Of a stretch of 64,000 bases of DNA, positions 16,842 through 25,829 are shown in pieces. Origin of the DNA: Wocania_A spongiicola (GTDB lineage Bacteria; Bacteroidota; Bacteroidia; Flavobacteriales; Flavobacteriaceae); contig NZ_JAMFLZ010000003.1 of assembly GCF_023502325.1 (NCBI RefSeq), forward strand, positions 1 to 64,000. The letters run 5' to 3'. Each line of letters starts with the position of its first letter. The first letter of the stretch is position 1. The translations under genes and the position numbers were made by a program. A model generated the notes under the pieces. It saw only the letters and a list, made by a program, of their open reading frames with translations, made no database searches and was not told the DNA's origin.

Positions 16842-17662
16842 TAAAAGCTATGAATTAAAGTAAAATTTGAGTAGTTGGTTTTTGCTGATTCTAAATAAGT
16901 ATAATCATCAAAACGCTTACCAAAGTCTACATGTCTGATATACTTATAAGCAATTTTATATAAATCATCGTTCTTATCTATATTACCTATAAGCATTAAA
17001 TTAAGCGTTTCTGGGTTTAGTTTTAATTGCTCAGCAGTAAATAATATGTAATAAACAAAATCTTCTTTAGTAACATACTCAAATGTATTATAAAGAATTA
17101 GCTTTCCTTTTTCTAAAACAATAATTTCAAAATGATTGGAATTTACATTTGCATAAAGCTTAACATCATCAGCATTTTTTTCAATAAATAAAATGCGCTC
17201 AATTAAAATAGTGGAAAAATGCTTATAAGTGAAGCTGCCAAATTTTTCGTAAATAAAATTATTAATGTTTACGTAAGGGACATACACATTAACACTATCG
17301 TTAGAATTTATATCATCAAAAGCTATAAAATCTGATTTTAGTATTTTGGAATTAAACTTTAAGTAATCGGCTAAACAATCTTCTTTAAATAAAGGTTTAG
17401 GTACAAGTGTAGAAAGCTCATTTGTATGTATTAAATTAACTTTATTAAATGGCGTTTGTAAAACAGTTTCTGTATTAAATAGATGAATGAGTTTATCTAA
17501 AACTTCAAAGGGGTTTAGTTTTTTTTCAAAATCGACATGATTTAATGTCGTAATTGTTTTGCTTTCTCTATTTAGTATACAAAAAGAAAGTCCACTCAAA
17601 CTTATTTGAATGGACAATTCCAGATTAGTTAGTTTGTTATAATTTTTACTCGTTTGAGTCAT
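16841..17662 (-). CDS. DUF3822 family protein, cytoplasmic
   Basis: The 273-residue protein matches the DUF3822 type found next to rsmD in Bacteroidota. Its strand-rich opening (LELSIQISLSGLSFCIL) and later ERILFIEKNADDVKLYAN, FEIIVLEKGKLILYNTFEY and LNLMLIGNIDKNDDLY resemble an actin/ASKHA-like PilM-type fold without obvious nucleotide motifs. Function is unknown. It overlaps the upstream membrane protein gene by 17 bp and rsmD by 1 bp, so the three are one operon. Confidence 0.8.
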   Translation of the reverse strand: MTQTSKNYNKLTNLELSIQISLSGLSFCILNRESKTITTLNHVDFEKKLNPFEVLDKLIHLFNTETVLQTPFNKVNLIHTNELSTLVPKPLFKEDCLADYLKFNSKILKSDFIAFDDINSNDSVNVYVPYVNINNFIYEKFGSFTYKHFSTILIERILFIEKNADDVKLYANVNSNHFEIIVLEKGKLILYNTFEYVTKEDFVYYILFTAEQLKLNPETLNLMLIGNIDKNDDLYKIAYKYIRHVDFGKRFDDYTYLESAKTNYSNFTLIHSF

Positions 17663-18386
17663 ACGTTTTTGGCCAATTTCCAGCTGTACTAACTTCGTCC
17701 ATCGATCCTACTTTTATTGCATCACCAGTTACTCCTACAATTGTAGAAATTACTTGCTTTTCTTCATTTAGTAAATCTTTATCTAAATCAAAAAACAAAA
17801 GGTCCTTTTTAACAGAAGATTCAAATACAGGAATTTTAGCATCGTTTTGTTCTATAAAACCTGCCTTTAATTCAAATTTAGTACCTTCTTTTCCTACTGG
17901 TACATTCATCATCGTTTTATAGCGGTCAGAATCTTTAAATAAAGAATCTTTAACAGGAACAAATCCTAAGGTGTCTATAATAACAATATCTTTATACATA
18001 TCTACTCCAAACTGCTTAGTCATTACTTCATCTAGAACACTAGAATCACGTCTTTGTGTAAGTGTATATTCAGCAGTATCTACAAATGTTACTAAATGGT
18101 CAAAGTTATTAGCAAACCTACCAGTTACTTTTCTGTGCGCTAATTGGGCATCTCTAATATCAACTAAGCTTTTAATAACTTCTGCATAACGTTTGTTTTT
18201 TTCTTTATTAAAGTGAACCGGACCGTAAACAGATTGAAATGTATTATATCCTAAAAAAGCAATAAGCACCCATAGTGCAATTTGTAGTATAGGCTTAAAT
18301 TTTGTAGGAATAAATTTGTCAACTAGCTTAACTAAGCCAATTGTAACTAGAATTACAACAATTGTAACGATTATTAATGTTAACAT
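17646..18386 (-). CDS. Membrane-anchored protein of unknown function, linked to rsmD
   Basis: The 246-residue product has two N-terminal membrane helices (about 2-22 and 32-49, LTLIIVTIVVILVTIGLV and ILQIALWVLIAFLGY). A soluble domain follows, with a helix rich in charged residues (EVIKSLVDIRDAQLAHRKV) and a beta-rich tail. GRFANNFDHLVTFVDTAEYT resembles the segment after the first helix of pilin-like subunits (a short helix, then residues counted in frames), but this is suggestive only. Its overlap with the DUF3822 gene marks it as the first gene of the three-gene unit. Confidence 0.7.
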   Translation of the reverse strand: MLTLIIVTIVVILVTIGLVKLVDKFIPTKFKPILQIALWVLIAFLGYNTFQSVYGPVHFNKEKNKRYAEVIKSLVDIRDAQLAHRKVTGRFANNFDHLVTFVDTAEYTLTQRRDSSVLDEVMTKQFGVDMYKDIVIIDTLGFVPVKDSLFKDSDRYKTMMNVPVGKEGTKFELKAGFIEQNDAKIPVFESSVKKDLLFFDLDKDLLNEEKQVISTIVGVTGDAIKVGSMDEVSTAGNWPKTYDSNE

Positions 18387-18480
18387 AGTACGTTATTTAT
18401 TAAATGAAATTATTAATGGTCTTTCGCAAATCTACAATTTTTTTTTAATCGTAAAAACCAAACTGCGTAAAAATCATTTC

Positions 18481-18488
18481 TATATTTG
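18481..18488 (+). promoter_or_regulatory. Candidate -7 element (TATATTTG) for the RecD-like helicase gene
   Basis: TATATTTG matches TAnnTTTG exactly and lies 28 bp before the ATG at 18517. The -33 position has no TTTG, so confidence is moderate. Confidence 0.4.
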
Positions 18489-18516
18489 AATAATTTATTA
18501 AATATTATTGTTTTAA

Positions 18517-19941
18517 ATGACATCATCCGAATTTTATACGCTTATAAAACAGCAGTTTCCGTTTCAACCAACGTTAAAACAAAATATTGTTCTGCAACAG
18601 CTTTCAGAGTTTGTTTTTAGCAAAGCTCCTAACGCGTTGTATTTGTTAAAAGGCTATGCGGGTACTGGTAAAACAACTATTGTTGGTACAATTGTTACAA
18701 ATTTATGGAAAGCAAAAAAAAGTGCTGTTTTAATGGCTCCAACGGGTAGAGCAGCAAAAGTTATTTCAAATTATTCTAACAAAGAAGCATTTACCATTCA
18801 TAAAAAAATATATTTTCCTAAAAAAGATAAAGGAGGTGGTGTAAAATTTATTTTGCAACCTAACAAGCATAAAAACACCATTTTTATTGTCGATGAAGCT
18901 TCAATGATTCCAGATACACCAGGAGAATCTAAGCTGTTTGAAAATGGCTCATTACTTGACGATTTGATGCAATATGTGTATTCTGGTCACCAATGTAAAT
19001 TACTTTTAATTGGTGATACTGCACAATTACCTCCTGTAAAACTAGATTTAAGCCCTGCTTTAGATGAAAATAAACTAGCTTTAAATTATAACAAAGAGGT
19101 TACCAAAATGGAGTTGGATGAAGTAATGCGTCAAGAGCATGATTCTGGTATTCTTGAAAACGCTACAGTTTTACGAGAAGCTTTATCAAATGCTTTTCAT
19201 GATACGTTTAAATTTGATTTAGGGGATTTTAAAGATATTGTTAGACTTGTAGATGGGTATGAAATAATGGATGCTATTAACGATGCTTATAGCAATTTAG
19301 GGAATGAAGAAACTGCGATTATTGTAAGAAGTAATAAGCGCGCTAACATGTATAATCAACAAATACGAAGCAGAATCTTGTTTAACGAACACGAGTTAAC
19401 CGCTGGCGATTATTTGATGGTCGTTAAGAATAACTATTTTTGGATTAAACCAACAACCGAAGCTGGTTTTATTGCAAATGGCGATATAATTGAAGTTTTA
19501 GAAATTTTTTCGATTAAAGAATTATATGGTTTTCGCTTCGCAGAAGTTAAAGTAAGAATGGTAGATTATCCAAGAATGCGACCTTTTGAAACCGTATTAT
19601 TGTTAGATACTATTGAAGCAGAAACACCATCGTTACCCTACGAAGAATCAAATAGACTTTATCAAGAAGTACAAAAAGACTATGAAAATGAAACCAGTAA
19701 CTACAAAAGGTTTTTAAAAATAAAAGGCAATAAACATTTTAATGCTTTGCAGGTTAAGTTTTCATACGCCATAACTTGTCATAAATCTCAAGGGGGGCAA
19801 TGGCATACTGTTTTTGTAGAACAACCTTATTTGCCAAATGGTATTGATAAAGACTATTTGAGGTGGTTATATACAGCAGTTACAAGAGCTAAGGATAAAT
19901 TGTATCTTATAGGTTTTAAAGATGAATTTTTTGAGGAATAG
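18517..19941 (+). CDS. RecD-like/Pif1-type superfamily 1 ATP-dependent DNA helicase
   Basis: The 474-residue protein has Walker A KGYAGTGKTT (about 45-54), motif II FIVDEASM (about 126-133), GDTAQLPPV (motif III) and a UvrD C-terminal-2 segment with YAITCHKSQGGQWHTV and WLYTAVTRAKDKL near the end. It lacks the N-terminal region of true RecD and no recB or recC lies nearby, so it probably works as a stand-alone 5'-3' helicase. It is followed after 19 bp by the DUF4126 gene. Confidence 0.9.
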   Translation: MTSSEFYTLIKQQFPFQPTLKQNIVLQQLSEFVFSKAPNALYLLKGYAGTGKTTIVGTIVTNLWKAKKSAVLMAPTGRAAKVISNYSNKEAFTIHKKIYFPKKDKGGGVKFILQPNKHKNTIFIVDEASMIPDTPGESKLFENGSLLDDLMQYVYSGHQCKLLLIGDTAQLPPVKLDLSPALDENKLALNYNKEVTKMELDEVMRQEHDSGILENATVLREALSNAFHDTFKFDLGDFKDIVRLVDGYEIMDAINDAYSNLGNEETAIIVRSNKRANMYNQQIRSRILFNEHELTAGDYLMVVKNNYFWIKPTTEAGFIANGDIIEVLEIFSIKELYGFRFAEVKVRMVDYPRMRPFETVLLLDTIEAETPSLPYEESNRLYQEVQKDYENETSNYKRFLKIKGNKHFNALQVKFSYAITCHKSQGGQWHTVFVEQPYLPNGIDKDYLRWLYTAVTRAKDKLYLIGFKDEFFEE

Positions 19942-19960
19942 TTTTTGATTAGATTTAATT

Positions 19961-20527
19961 ATGACAATAGAAACCATTATTAGTATATGTTTAGGTGTTG
20001 GACTTGCAGCATCAGTTGGGTTTAGAGTTTTTTTGCCTTTGTTTGCATTGAGTCTAGCTTCTTATTTTGACGTTTGGCAACTCAACGAATCTTGGCAATG
20101 GATAGGTAGTACAACAGCTTTAATAACTTTAGGTGTAGCAACACTAGTAGAAATATTTGCTTATTTTATCCCTTATATCGATAATTTGTTGGATAGTATT
20201 GCAGTGCCATTAGCTGCACTAGCAGGAACTGCTGTTATGATGTCTACAGTTGCCGATTTAAGTCCAGTGGTAACTTGGTCGTTGGCTATAATAGCTGGAG
20301 GAGGAACAGCAGCAGCCATAGCAGGAACTTCAAGTACAACGCGTTTAGCATCAACAGCTACAACAGGAGGTTTAGGAAACCCTATAGTTTCTAGTTTAGA
20401 AACGGGTACATCTGTAGTAATGTCATTAGTTTCAATATTCTTACCAGTTATAGCCATAATTTTAGTGGCAATCATATTATTTATAATTTTTCGACTTTAT
20501 AAAAAGTTTAGGCCAACTAATCCTTAA
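19961..20527 (+). CDS. DUF4126 family membrane protein
   Basis: This 188-residue protein has four to five membrane helices rich in Gly, Ala and Thr. The motif ASVGFRVFLPLFALSLASYF near the start and the central loop AAAIAGTSSTTRLASTATTGGLGNP are family signatures. DUF4126 proteins are inner-membrane proteins of unknown function. It follows the helicase gene closely and precedes kdsB by 48 bp. Confidence 0.82.
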   Translation: MTIETIISICLGVGLAASVGFRVFLPLFALSLASYFDVWQLNESWQWIGSTTALITLGVATLVEIFAYFIPYIDNLLDSIAVPLAALAGTAVMMSTVADLSPVVTWSLAIIAGGGTAAAIAGTSSTTRLASTATTGGLGNPIVSSLETGTSVVMSLVSIFLPVIAIILVAIILFIIFRLYKKFRPTNP

Positions 20528-20545
20528 AACCTCTAATATTTATTC

Positions 20546-20553
20546 TATTTTTG
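20546..20553 (+). promoter_or_regulatory. Candidate -7 element (TATTTTTG) for kdsB
   Basis: An exact TAnnTTTG match 22 bp before the kdsB ATG. No -33 TTTG was found at the right distance, so support is single-box. Confidence 0.35.
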
Positions 20554-20575
20554 AATTAGAATTGAATAATTACTT

Positions 20576-21304
20576 ATGAAAATAATCTCAATGATTCCTG
20601 CACGCTATAGTGCTACTCGTTTTCCAGGGAAACTTATGCAAGATTTAGGCGGAAAAACTGTTATTCGACGTACTTATGAAGCTACAGTTGCTACTCATTT
20701 ATTTGATGATGTTTTTGTGGTAACTGACAGTGATATTATTTATAATGAAATTGTAAATAACGGAGGTAAAGCCATTATGAGCATTAAGGAACATGATTGC
20801 GGTAGTGATAGAATAGCCGAAGCTGTTGAAGATTTAGATATTGATATTGTTATTAATGTTCAAGGGGATGAACCTTTTACTGATGCTGAGTCATTAAAAA
20901 AATTAATTGAAGTTTTTAAAGATGATAGTGATAAAAACATTGATTTGGCATCATTAATGGTGCATATTACAGATGTTAATGAAATTAATAATCCAAATAC
21001 AGTAAAAGTAATAGTTGATCAAACAAATTTTGCATTATATTTTTCTCGAAGCCCAATACCATATCCAAGAGATGAAAACGTAGGAGTCAAATATTACAAG
21101 CACAAAGGTGTTTATGCTTTTAGAAAGGAAGCCATTTTAGATTTTTATAATTTACCTATGTTACCACTTGAAGCTTCAGAAAAGATAGAATGTATACGTT
21201 ATTTAGAATATGGAAAACGTATAAAAATGGTAGAAACTGATATAGAAGGAGTAGAAATTGACACACCAGAAGATTTAGAACGCGCAAAAAAATTATGGAA
21301 ATAA
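20576..21304 (+). CDS. kdsB: 3-deoxy-manno-octulosonate cytidylyltransferase
   Basis: KdsB couples KDO, or its 8-amino variant, with CTP to CMP-KDO for lipid A core synthesis in the cytoplasm. The 242-residue protein carries the nucleotide-binding signature IPARYSATRFPGK, the substrate motif HDCGSDRIAE, VINVQGDEPF and the terminal EGVEIDTPEDLERA. All family hallmarks are intact. Downstream on the same strand lie a HAD phosphatase, an iron-dependent alcohol dehydrogenase and an acyltransferase, consistent with a shared role in the outer-membrane lipid. Confidence 0.95.
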   Translation: MKIISMIPARYSATRFPGKLMQDLGGKTVIRRTYEATVATHLFDDVFVVTDSDIIYNEIVNNGGKAIMSIKEHDCGSDRIAEAVEDLDIDIVINVQGDEPFTDAESLKKLIEVFKDDSDKNIDLASLMVHITDVNEINNPNTVKVIVDQTNFALYFSRSPIPYPRDENVGVKYYKHKGVYAFRKEAILDFYNLPMLPLEASEKIECIRYLEYGKRIKMVETDIEGVEIDTPEDLERAKKLWK

Positions 21305-21305
21305 C

Positions 21306-21338
21306 TTGTGCTGAACTCGTTTCGGTTACTCACTCATA
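21306..21338. repeat. REP-like short intergenic sequence
   Basis: GTGCTGAACTCGTTTCGG, followed by TTACTCAC, resembles the common flavobacterial palindromic repeats built on CTGAA...TTCGG stems. It sits between kdsB and the HAD gene, whose TTG start lies 12 bp later. Confidence 0.35.
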
Positions 21339-21349
21339 AATAATTTAAA

Positions 21350-22051
21350 TTGAATAAAAAATACGAAAACATTAAAGTAATTGGTTTTGATGCAGATGAT
21401 ACGCTTTGGGTAAACGAAACCTATTTTCGTGAAGCAGAGATGGAGGTTCAACGCTTATTGTCAGAATATGAAACCCCAAATAAAATAGACCAAGAATTAT
21501 TTAAAATGGAAATGAAAAACTTACCGCTGTATGGTTATGGTGTTAAGGCTTTTATTTTATCTATGGTTGAAGTCGCTTTGGAATTATCTAACTATAATAT
21601 TTCAAATAAAACTATTGAGGCTATTTTAAATATTGGTAAAAACATGTTAGAAAAGCCTGTTGAATTGCTTGATGGTGTTGAAGAAGTATTAAACACGTTA
21701 TCAAAAAAATATCGATTAATATTAGCGACAAAAGGTGATTTGTTAGACCAAGAACGAAAACTTGAAAAATCTGGATTAACTAGATATTTTCATCATATTG
21801 AAGTATTAAGTGATAAACAAGAAAGTAACTATTCTAACCTTTTAAATCATTTAGATATTAATCCATCAGAATTTTTAATGATTGGAAACTCTTTAAAATC
21901 TGATGTTTTGCCTCTAGTAAATATAAAGGCAAATGCAGTTCACGTTCCATTTCACACAACTTGGGCGCACGAAGAAGTAAGTAAAAAAGAAACTAATGGT
22001 AAAACCTATAGAACTATTAGTGGTTTAAAAGACGTATTAAAATTATTGTAA
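21350..22051 (+). CDS. HAD-superfamily hydrolase, phosphoglycolate-phosphatase-like
   Basis: The protein has 233 residues and starts at a TTG codon with no upstream ATG in frame, supported by the family N-terminus (KVIGFDADDTLWVNE, motif I at about 13-17). A helical cap (about 20-100) precedes motif II (LATKGD) and motif IV (GNSLKSDVLP). The cap after motif I makes it a class I phosphatase, not a KdsC-type KDO-8-phosphate phosphatase, which has no such cap. A phosphosugar or phosphoglycolate substrate is plausible; position in the kdsB unit is the only hint. Confidence 0.82.
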   Translation: MNKKYENIKVIGFDADDTLWVNETYFREAEMEVQRLLSEYETPNKIDQELFKMEMKNLPLYGYGVKAFILSMVEVALELSNYNISNKTIEAILNIGKNMLEKPVELLDGVEEVLNTLSKKYRLILATKGDLLDQERKLEKSGLTRYFHHIEVLSDKQESNYSNLLNHLDINPSEFLMIGNSLKSDVLPLVNIKANAVHVPFHTTWAHEEVSKKETNGKTYRTISGLKDVLKLL

Positions 22052-22105
22052 TTTTAGTAAGATATTTCACTAATATTTAACCGAGTTAAAGTGAAATTAG
22101 TACTA

Positions 22106-22124
22106 TTTTTACATTTTGTAAAAA
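22106..22124. promoter_or_regulatory. Inverted repeat before the alcohol dehydrogenase gene
   Basis: TTTTTACA (22106-22113) and TGTAAAAA (22117-22124) are perfect mirror arms around TTT. The site lies 14 bp before the start codon. It may be an operator or a weak hairpin; no factor can be named. Confidence 0.3.
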
Positions 22125-22138
22125 GAAAAATATATTAA

Positions 22139-23221
22139 ATGAGTTATAAAAACTTTCCAATGGTGCCAAGAGTAATTTTTGGCAGAGGTAGTTTTAATCA
22201 GTTAAGTGATATTATTGCCCCAAAACGATTAAGTATTAATGCCCCATTCATTTTTTTAGTGGATGATGTATTTAAAAACAAAACCTGGTTAACATCACGA
22301 ATACCTACTTCGTATGATGATAGAATTATATTTATATCCTCAAAAGAGGAGCCCAAAACTTCACAGGTTGATGAACTAGTTGAAGAGATAATTTTAAAGA
22401 CGAAAGAACGCCCATCTGGAATTATAGGAATAGGAGGAGGCACTCTGCTAGATTTAGCAAAAGCAGTTTCTATAATGATTACAAATGAGGGTGAAACTAA
22501 AAACTACCAAGGTTGGGATTTAGTTAAAAATCCTGCAATATACCATGTTGGAATCCCTACTATATCTGGTACAGGTGCTGAGGTTTCAAGAACGACAGTA
22601 CTTACTGGACCAGAAAGAAAATTAGGAATTAATTCAGATTTCACTCCTTTTGATCAAGTTATATTAGATTCTGAACTTACTAAGGATGTGCCCACAGAAC
22701 AGTGGTTTTATACAGGAATGGATTGTTATATTCATTGTATTGAGTCGCTTACAGGGACTTATTTAAATGCATTTAGCCAAAGTTATGGAGAAATGGCATT
22801 AGAGCTTTGCAAAGAAATATTTTTAGAAGATTCACTTACCAAAACTGATGCACAAGAAAAACTTATGATGGCATCATGGCATGGAGGCATGAGTATTGTT
22901 TACTCTCAAGTTGGTGTGGCACATGCAATGAGTTATGGATTATCATATTTATTAGGTACTAAACATGGTATAGGTAATTGTATTGTTTTTAATCATTTGG
23001 AGGAGTTTTACCCTGATGGAGTAAAACTATTTAAAGCCATGAAGAAGAAGCATAATATTGTTTTACCAAAAGGGATTTGTGCCGATTTAAGCGATAGAGA
23101 ATTAGATATAATGATTAAAATATCCCTTAGCCTAGAACCTCTTTGGGAAAATGCCTTAGGTGAAAATTGGAAGAAAAAAATAACACCTAAAAAGCTAAAA
23201 GAACTTTATCAAAAAATGTAA
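22139..23221 (+). CDS. Iron-containing alcohol dehydrogenase, KdnB-like (3-deoxy-octulosonate 8-oxidase candidate)
   Basis: The 360-residue protein is a group III (iron-dependent) alcohol dehydrogenase. The NAD(P) loop GIGGGTLLDLAKAV lies at about 100-113, and the metal-binding histidines sit in DCYIHCIESL, VGVAHAMSYG and LLGTKHGIGN. KdnB in Shewanella oneidensis oxidises C8 of KDO before amination by KdnA, giving 8-amino-KDO, and the genes sit with kdsB there. The linkage to kdsB here makes the same role attractive. No KdnA-like aminotransferase is seen in the window, so the assignment remains a hypothesis. Confidence 0.8.
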   Translation: MSYKNFPMVPRVIFGRGSFNQLSDIIAPKRLSINAPFIFLVDDVFKNKTWLTSRIPTSYDDRIIFISSKEEPKTSQVDELVEEIILKTKERPSGIIGIGGGTLLDLAKAVSIMITNEGETKNYQGWDLVKNPAIYHVGIPTISGTGAEVSRTTVLTGPERKLGINSDFTPFDQVILDSELTKDVPTEQWFYTGMDCYIHCIESLTGTYLNAFSQSYGEMALELCKEIFLEDSLTKTDAQEKLMMASWHGGMSIVYSQVGVAHAMSYGLSYLLGTKHGIGNCIVFNHLEEFYPDGVKLFKAMKKKHNIVLPKGICADLSDRELDIMIKISLSLEPLWENALGENWKKKITPKKLKELYQKM

Positions 23222-23222
23222 G

Positions 23223-23771
23223 ATGCGTTGGTTAGCCAGATTTATTTATTTTAAGCTTTTAGGATGGAAAGCTGTTGGCAATATCAATTTTTCTCAAAAC
23301 TCAATTAAAAAAGCCGTCATTATAGCTGTACCGCATACAAGCTGGCATGACTTTTATATCGGTATTTTACTTCGATCAGTATTAAATATTAAAACAAATT
23401 TTGTAGGCAAAAAGGAATTATTTGTTTTTCCCATTGGATGGTTTTTTAGAGCTTTAGGGGGAGCACCTATAAATAGACAATCTAATGAAAACAAGGTAGA
23501 GGCCATAGCAAAATTATTTAACGATAGAGAAGAATTTAGAATGGCTCTGGCTCCAGAGGGTACAAGAAAAAAAGTAGAGGAGTGGCGCACTGGGTTCTAT
23601 TATATAGCAAAAGAAGCTAATGTGCCCATCATTATGTTTACGCTAGATTTTGAAAACAAACAAAATAAAATTTCCGAGCCTTTTTATCCTACAAATGATA
23701 CTAAAGCAGATTTTGAATTTATGTACAATTTCTATAAAGGTGTCAAAGGGAAAGTTCCAGAATACTCATAA
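23223..23771 (+). CDS. 1-acyl-glycerol-3-phosphate acyltransferase family protein
   Basis: A 182-residue membrane-associated acyltransferase of the PlsC/LPLAT family. The HX4D box is PHTSWHDF (about 38-45, His/Asp catalytic pair), GGAPINRQ is the glycerophosphate site and APEGTRKK the EGTR motif. It transfers acyl chains to lysophospholipid-type acceptors at the inner membrane. It starts one base after the alcohol dehydrogenase stop, the tightest link in this cluster, and may act in lipid A or phospholipid synthesis. Confidence 0.88.
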   Translation: MRWLARFIYFKLLGWKAVGNINFSQNSIKKAVIIAVPHTSWHDFYIGILLRSVLNIKTNFVGKKELFVFPIGWFFRALGGAPINRQSNENKVEAIAKLFNDREEFRMALAPEGTRKKVEEWRTGFYYIAKEANVPIIMFTLDFENKQNKISEPFYPTNDTKADFEFMYNFYKGVKGKVPEYS

Positions 23772-24377
23772 CTATTTATGATTCCAGGCACTTTCATCAT
23801 TTTTATTGTTTGGCGATAACCCTAGCACTTCATTATTAGTATTTACCCCTAAACCAAGAACTGTTCTATTAGCATAATTAAAATATGAAACAACTTGGTT
23901 TACTTCTAGTATTTCACCATCATTAATTCCATAATTTCTTAGTTTATTTATATCATTCTCACTTATTTTATTTGCCTCAAATGTCAGTTGTTTTGCATAA
24001 ACAGATAAAGCAAATTCCTTTTCATTTAAAATTTCAAGTAGCGAATCATTTTCAATATGAAACTTAATCAATTCAGCTTTCACATCATCATTTAAAAAAC
24101 GTTTCATGCCTTCATAATGGTGTTTATAGCAATACTCACAATTATTAATATAACTGGTGTAAGTACCTAAAAGTTCTAAAAACCAATTTGGAAAAGTGTT
24201 ATTTGTATGATGCAATGTGTTTTTATAAATACTCATATGACCAACCAGCGTGTGAGGTCTTAAGCTGTGAATACTGAGAACATTATCTATTTGATCATTT
24301 GGTCCTTTAATTTTTTTATAAATAGATTTTAATTTACCAGTGGCTTCTTCAAAAGGAATGACTTTAATCCAACTCAT
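23772..24377 (-). CDS. AhpD-like peroxidase-related (carboxymuconolactone decarboxylase family) protein
   Basis: The 201-residue protein contains NCEYCYKHHYEG (about 114-125), the CxxC-x2-H redox site of AhpD-type enzymes. The flanking helices FLELLGTYTSYIN and VVSYFNYANRTVLGLGV are also family marks. Such proteins reduce peroxides or use the disulfide for other carbonyl chemistry; the reductant is not visible here. It converges directly on the acyltransferase gene, with no gap. Confidence 0.85.
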   Translation of the reverse strand: MSWIKVIPFEEATGKLKSIYKKIKGPNDQIDNVLSIHSLRPHTLVGHMSIYKNTLHHTNNTFPNWFLELLGTYTSYINNCEYCYKHHYEGMKRFLNDDVKAELIKFHIENDSLLEILNEKEFALSVYAKQLTFEANKISENDINKLRNYGINDGEILEVNQVVSYFNYANRTVLGLGVNTNNEVLGLSPNNKNDESAWNHK

Positions 24378-24519
24378 TTCATAATTATTTTTTAACTAAT
24401 TTCTATTTAAACAATGCTTTGGCACACATTTTGAATGTTAACTAGTAGAATCACGAATGAAACATAAAGTAAACCAGTTACTGGCTCTAAAAAGAAACAT
24501 TCGTTCTATATATACACTT

Positions 24520-24546
24520 AAAGCTACTTTAATTTAGAGTAGCTTT
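24520..24546 (+). terminator. Intrinsic terminator-like hairpin
   Basis: AAAGCTACTTTAA (24520-24532) pairs with TTAGAGTAGCTTT (24534-24546) with one G-U pair, followed by TTT on the plus strand. It lies 2 bp beyond the stop of the aspartyl protease gene on the minus strand, so it probably serves that gene even though the minus-strand T-tract is weak. Confidence 0.55.
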
Positions 24547-24547
24547 T

Positions 24548-25738
24548 TTACTTTGGTAATGTTTTTTTAACGTTAACGGTTTTTAATAAGCCCTCACTAT
24601 TTTTTATAGTTAATTCTATCGTATCATTTTTATTATATAACGCCTTAGCTGTTATAAAATCACAAACAGGAATACTACCAACATCAAGTGTATTTAATTT
24701 AATAATTTCATCACCAAAACTAATTACTTTTTTTAGCTCCTCATCCCATACAATTCCAACAACAAGTTTGTTATTTATAATAGTAGGACTAAACCCTAAA
24801 ACTTTTTCCTGCAGATCTATTGTAGGTTTATAAGAATTAAAATAGAATTTTTTATTTAAAAAATCTATTGTTACCATTCCGTATTTTAAAATTTCTGCTC
24901 CAATTCTAGAATTATTGTCGTTAGTTGTTTCTGTTACAACATTTTTAAATATAGTATTGTTTACTTTAAAAGTATCTGCCGTTACTCTATAATGTCTGTT
25001 ATTATCAGCAGCACCGAATAAACCAATACTTTTACTACCAAAACCTTTATTATTAACTTTAAAAATATTATTCTTTTGTAGTATGCCAAAATTCTTCAGA
25101 GATAAATCGTAAAAGCCTTTCATCCCCGTGTCAATTAATAATTGCTCTCTAGCATTTGTTTCACCTTTCAAATTAATCCATATATACGGGCTTTTTTGCC
25201 CACCAATTAAATAAAGCTTAGTAGCATTTTTTTTATTTAAAGTAAGTTTCTTCTTTGCATCAGTCAGCCTAATTATTTTTTCTTTTAAATCGATTTGAAC
25301 TATAGATTTTTGTAACATATTACTTCCAATGAACCCGTCAATTTCAAAGCAATCAAAAATTAAATTGCTTTTACTTTTATCAACTAATGCTGGACAATTT
25401 TTAAAAATAACATTGCCAAATGTTATTTGAGGAATAGAAACAACCTCCAAGCTATTTTGTTTATTTGATGAATCTTTTATGTTAATACTTTTAATTGATG
25501 TAGTTTTAATTGCATTTTGAAGCTTTTCTGATATTAAGTTTGGAGCACCAGTATCTAATAAAAAACGATACGTTTTATTTTCAATTATAACTGGAACAAT
25601 TATTTTTTCTGAAATAAAATCAAAATTAATTTCTGTATAATAGTTTTTTGGAGTAATTAAATCTTTTTTGAAAATATTTTTTTGACCAAAAGATTGGATT
25701 ACAATACACAAGAAAACAATGCTTATAGTTTTTTTCAT
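24548..25738 (-). CDS. Secreted retropepsin-like aspartyl protease with PDZ-like tail
   Basis: The 396-residue protein has a signal peptide (MKKTISIVFLCIVIQSFG). Two aspartyl protease half-sites are visible: FLLDTGAPNLIS (about 60-71) and LLIDTGMKGFYD (about 200-211). Both carry the D-T/S-G catalytic triad, consistent with a pepsin-like pair in one chain. The final ~80 residues (SFGDEIIKLNTLDVGSIPV onward) look like a PDZ-type domain. The family is widespread in Bacteroidota; targets are unknown. Likely periplasmic. Confidence 0.85.
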   Translation of the reverse strand: MKKTISIVFLCIVIQSFGQKNIFKKDLITPKNYYTEINFDFISEKIIVPVIIENKTYRFLLDTGAPNLISEKLQNAIKTTSIKSINIKDSSNKQNSLEVVSIPQITFGNVIFKNCPALVDKSKSNLIFDCFEIDGFIGSNMLQKSIVQIDLKEKIIRLTDAKKKLTLNKKNATKLYLIGGQKSPYIWINLKGETNAREQLLIDTGMKGFYDLSLKNFGILQKNNIFKVNNKGFGSKSIGLFGAADNNRHYRVTADTFKVNNTIFKNVVTETTNDNNSRIGAEILKYGMVTIDFLNKKFYFNSYKPTIDLQEKVLGFSPTIINNKLVVGIVWDEELKKVISFGDEIIKLNTLDVGSIPVCDFITAKALYNKNDTIELTIKNSEGLLKTVNVKKTLPK

Positions 25739-25773
25739 TTTAAAGATTTTTTATTAAGATAAATAATAAAATT

Positions 25774-25807
25774 AAAAAGCCACATCAATCAGGAGACATG
25801 GCTTTTT
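25774..25807 (-). terminator. Intrinsic terminator of the zinc metalloprotease gene
   Basis: AAAAAGCCA (25774-25782) pairs with TGGCTTTTT (25799-25807), so the minus-strand transcript forms a stem ending in a U-run 23 bp after the stop codon at 25830. Confidence 0.65.
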
Positions 25808-25829
25808 ATACTTTTTATTAAATATAGTG

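Noticed and set aside
21350..22051. HAD protein as KdsC (KDO-8-phosphate phosphatase)
   Set aside because: It has a helical cap after motif I and is longer than KdsC, which is a capless enzyme.
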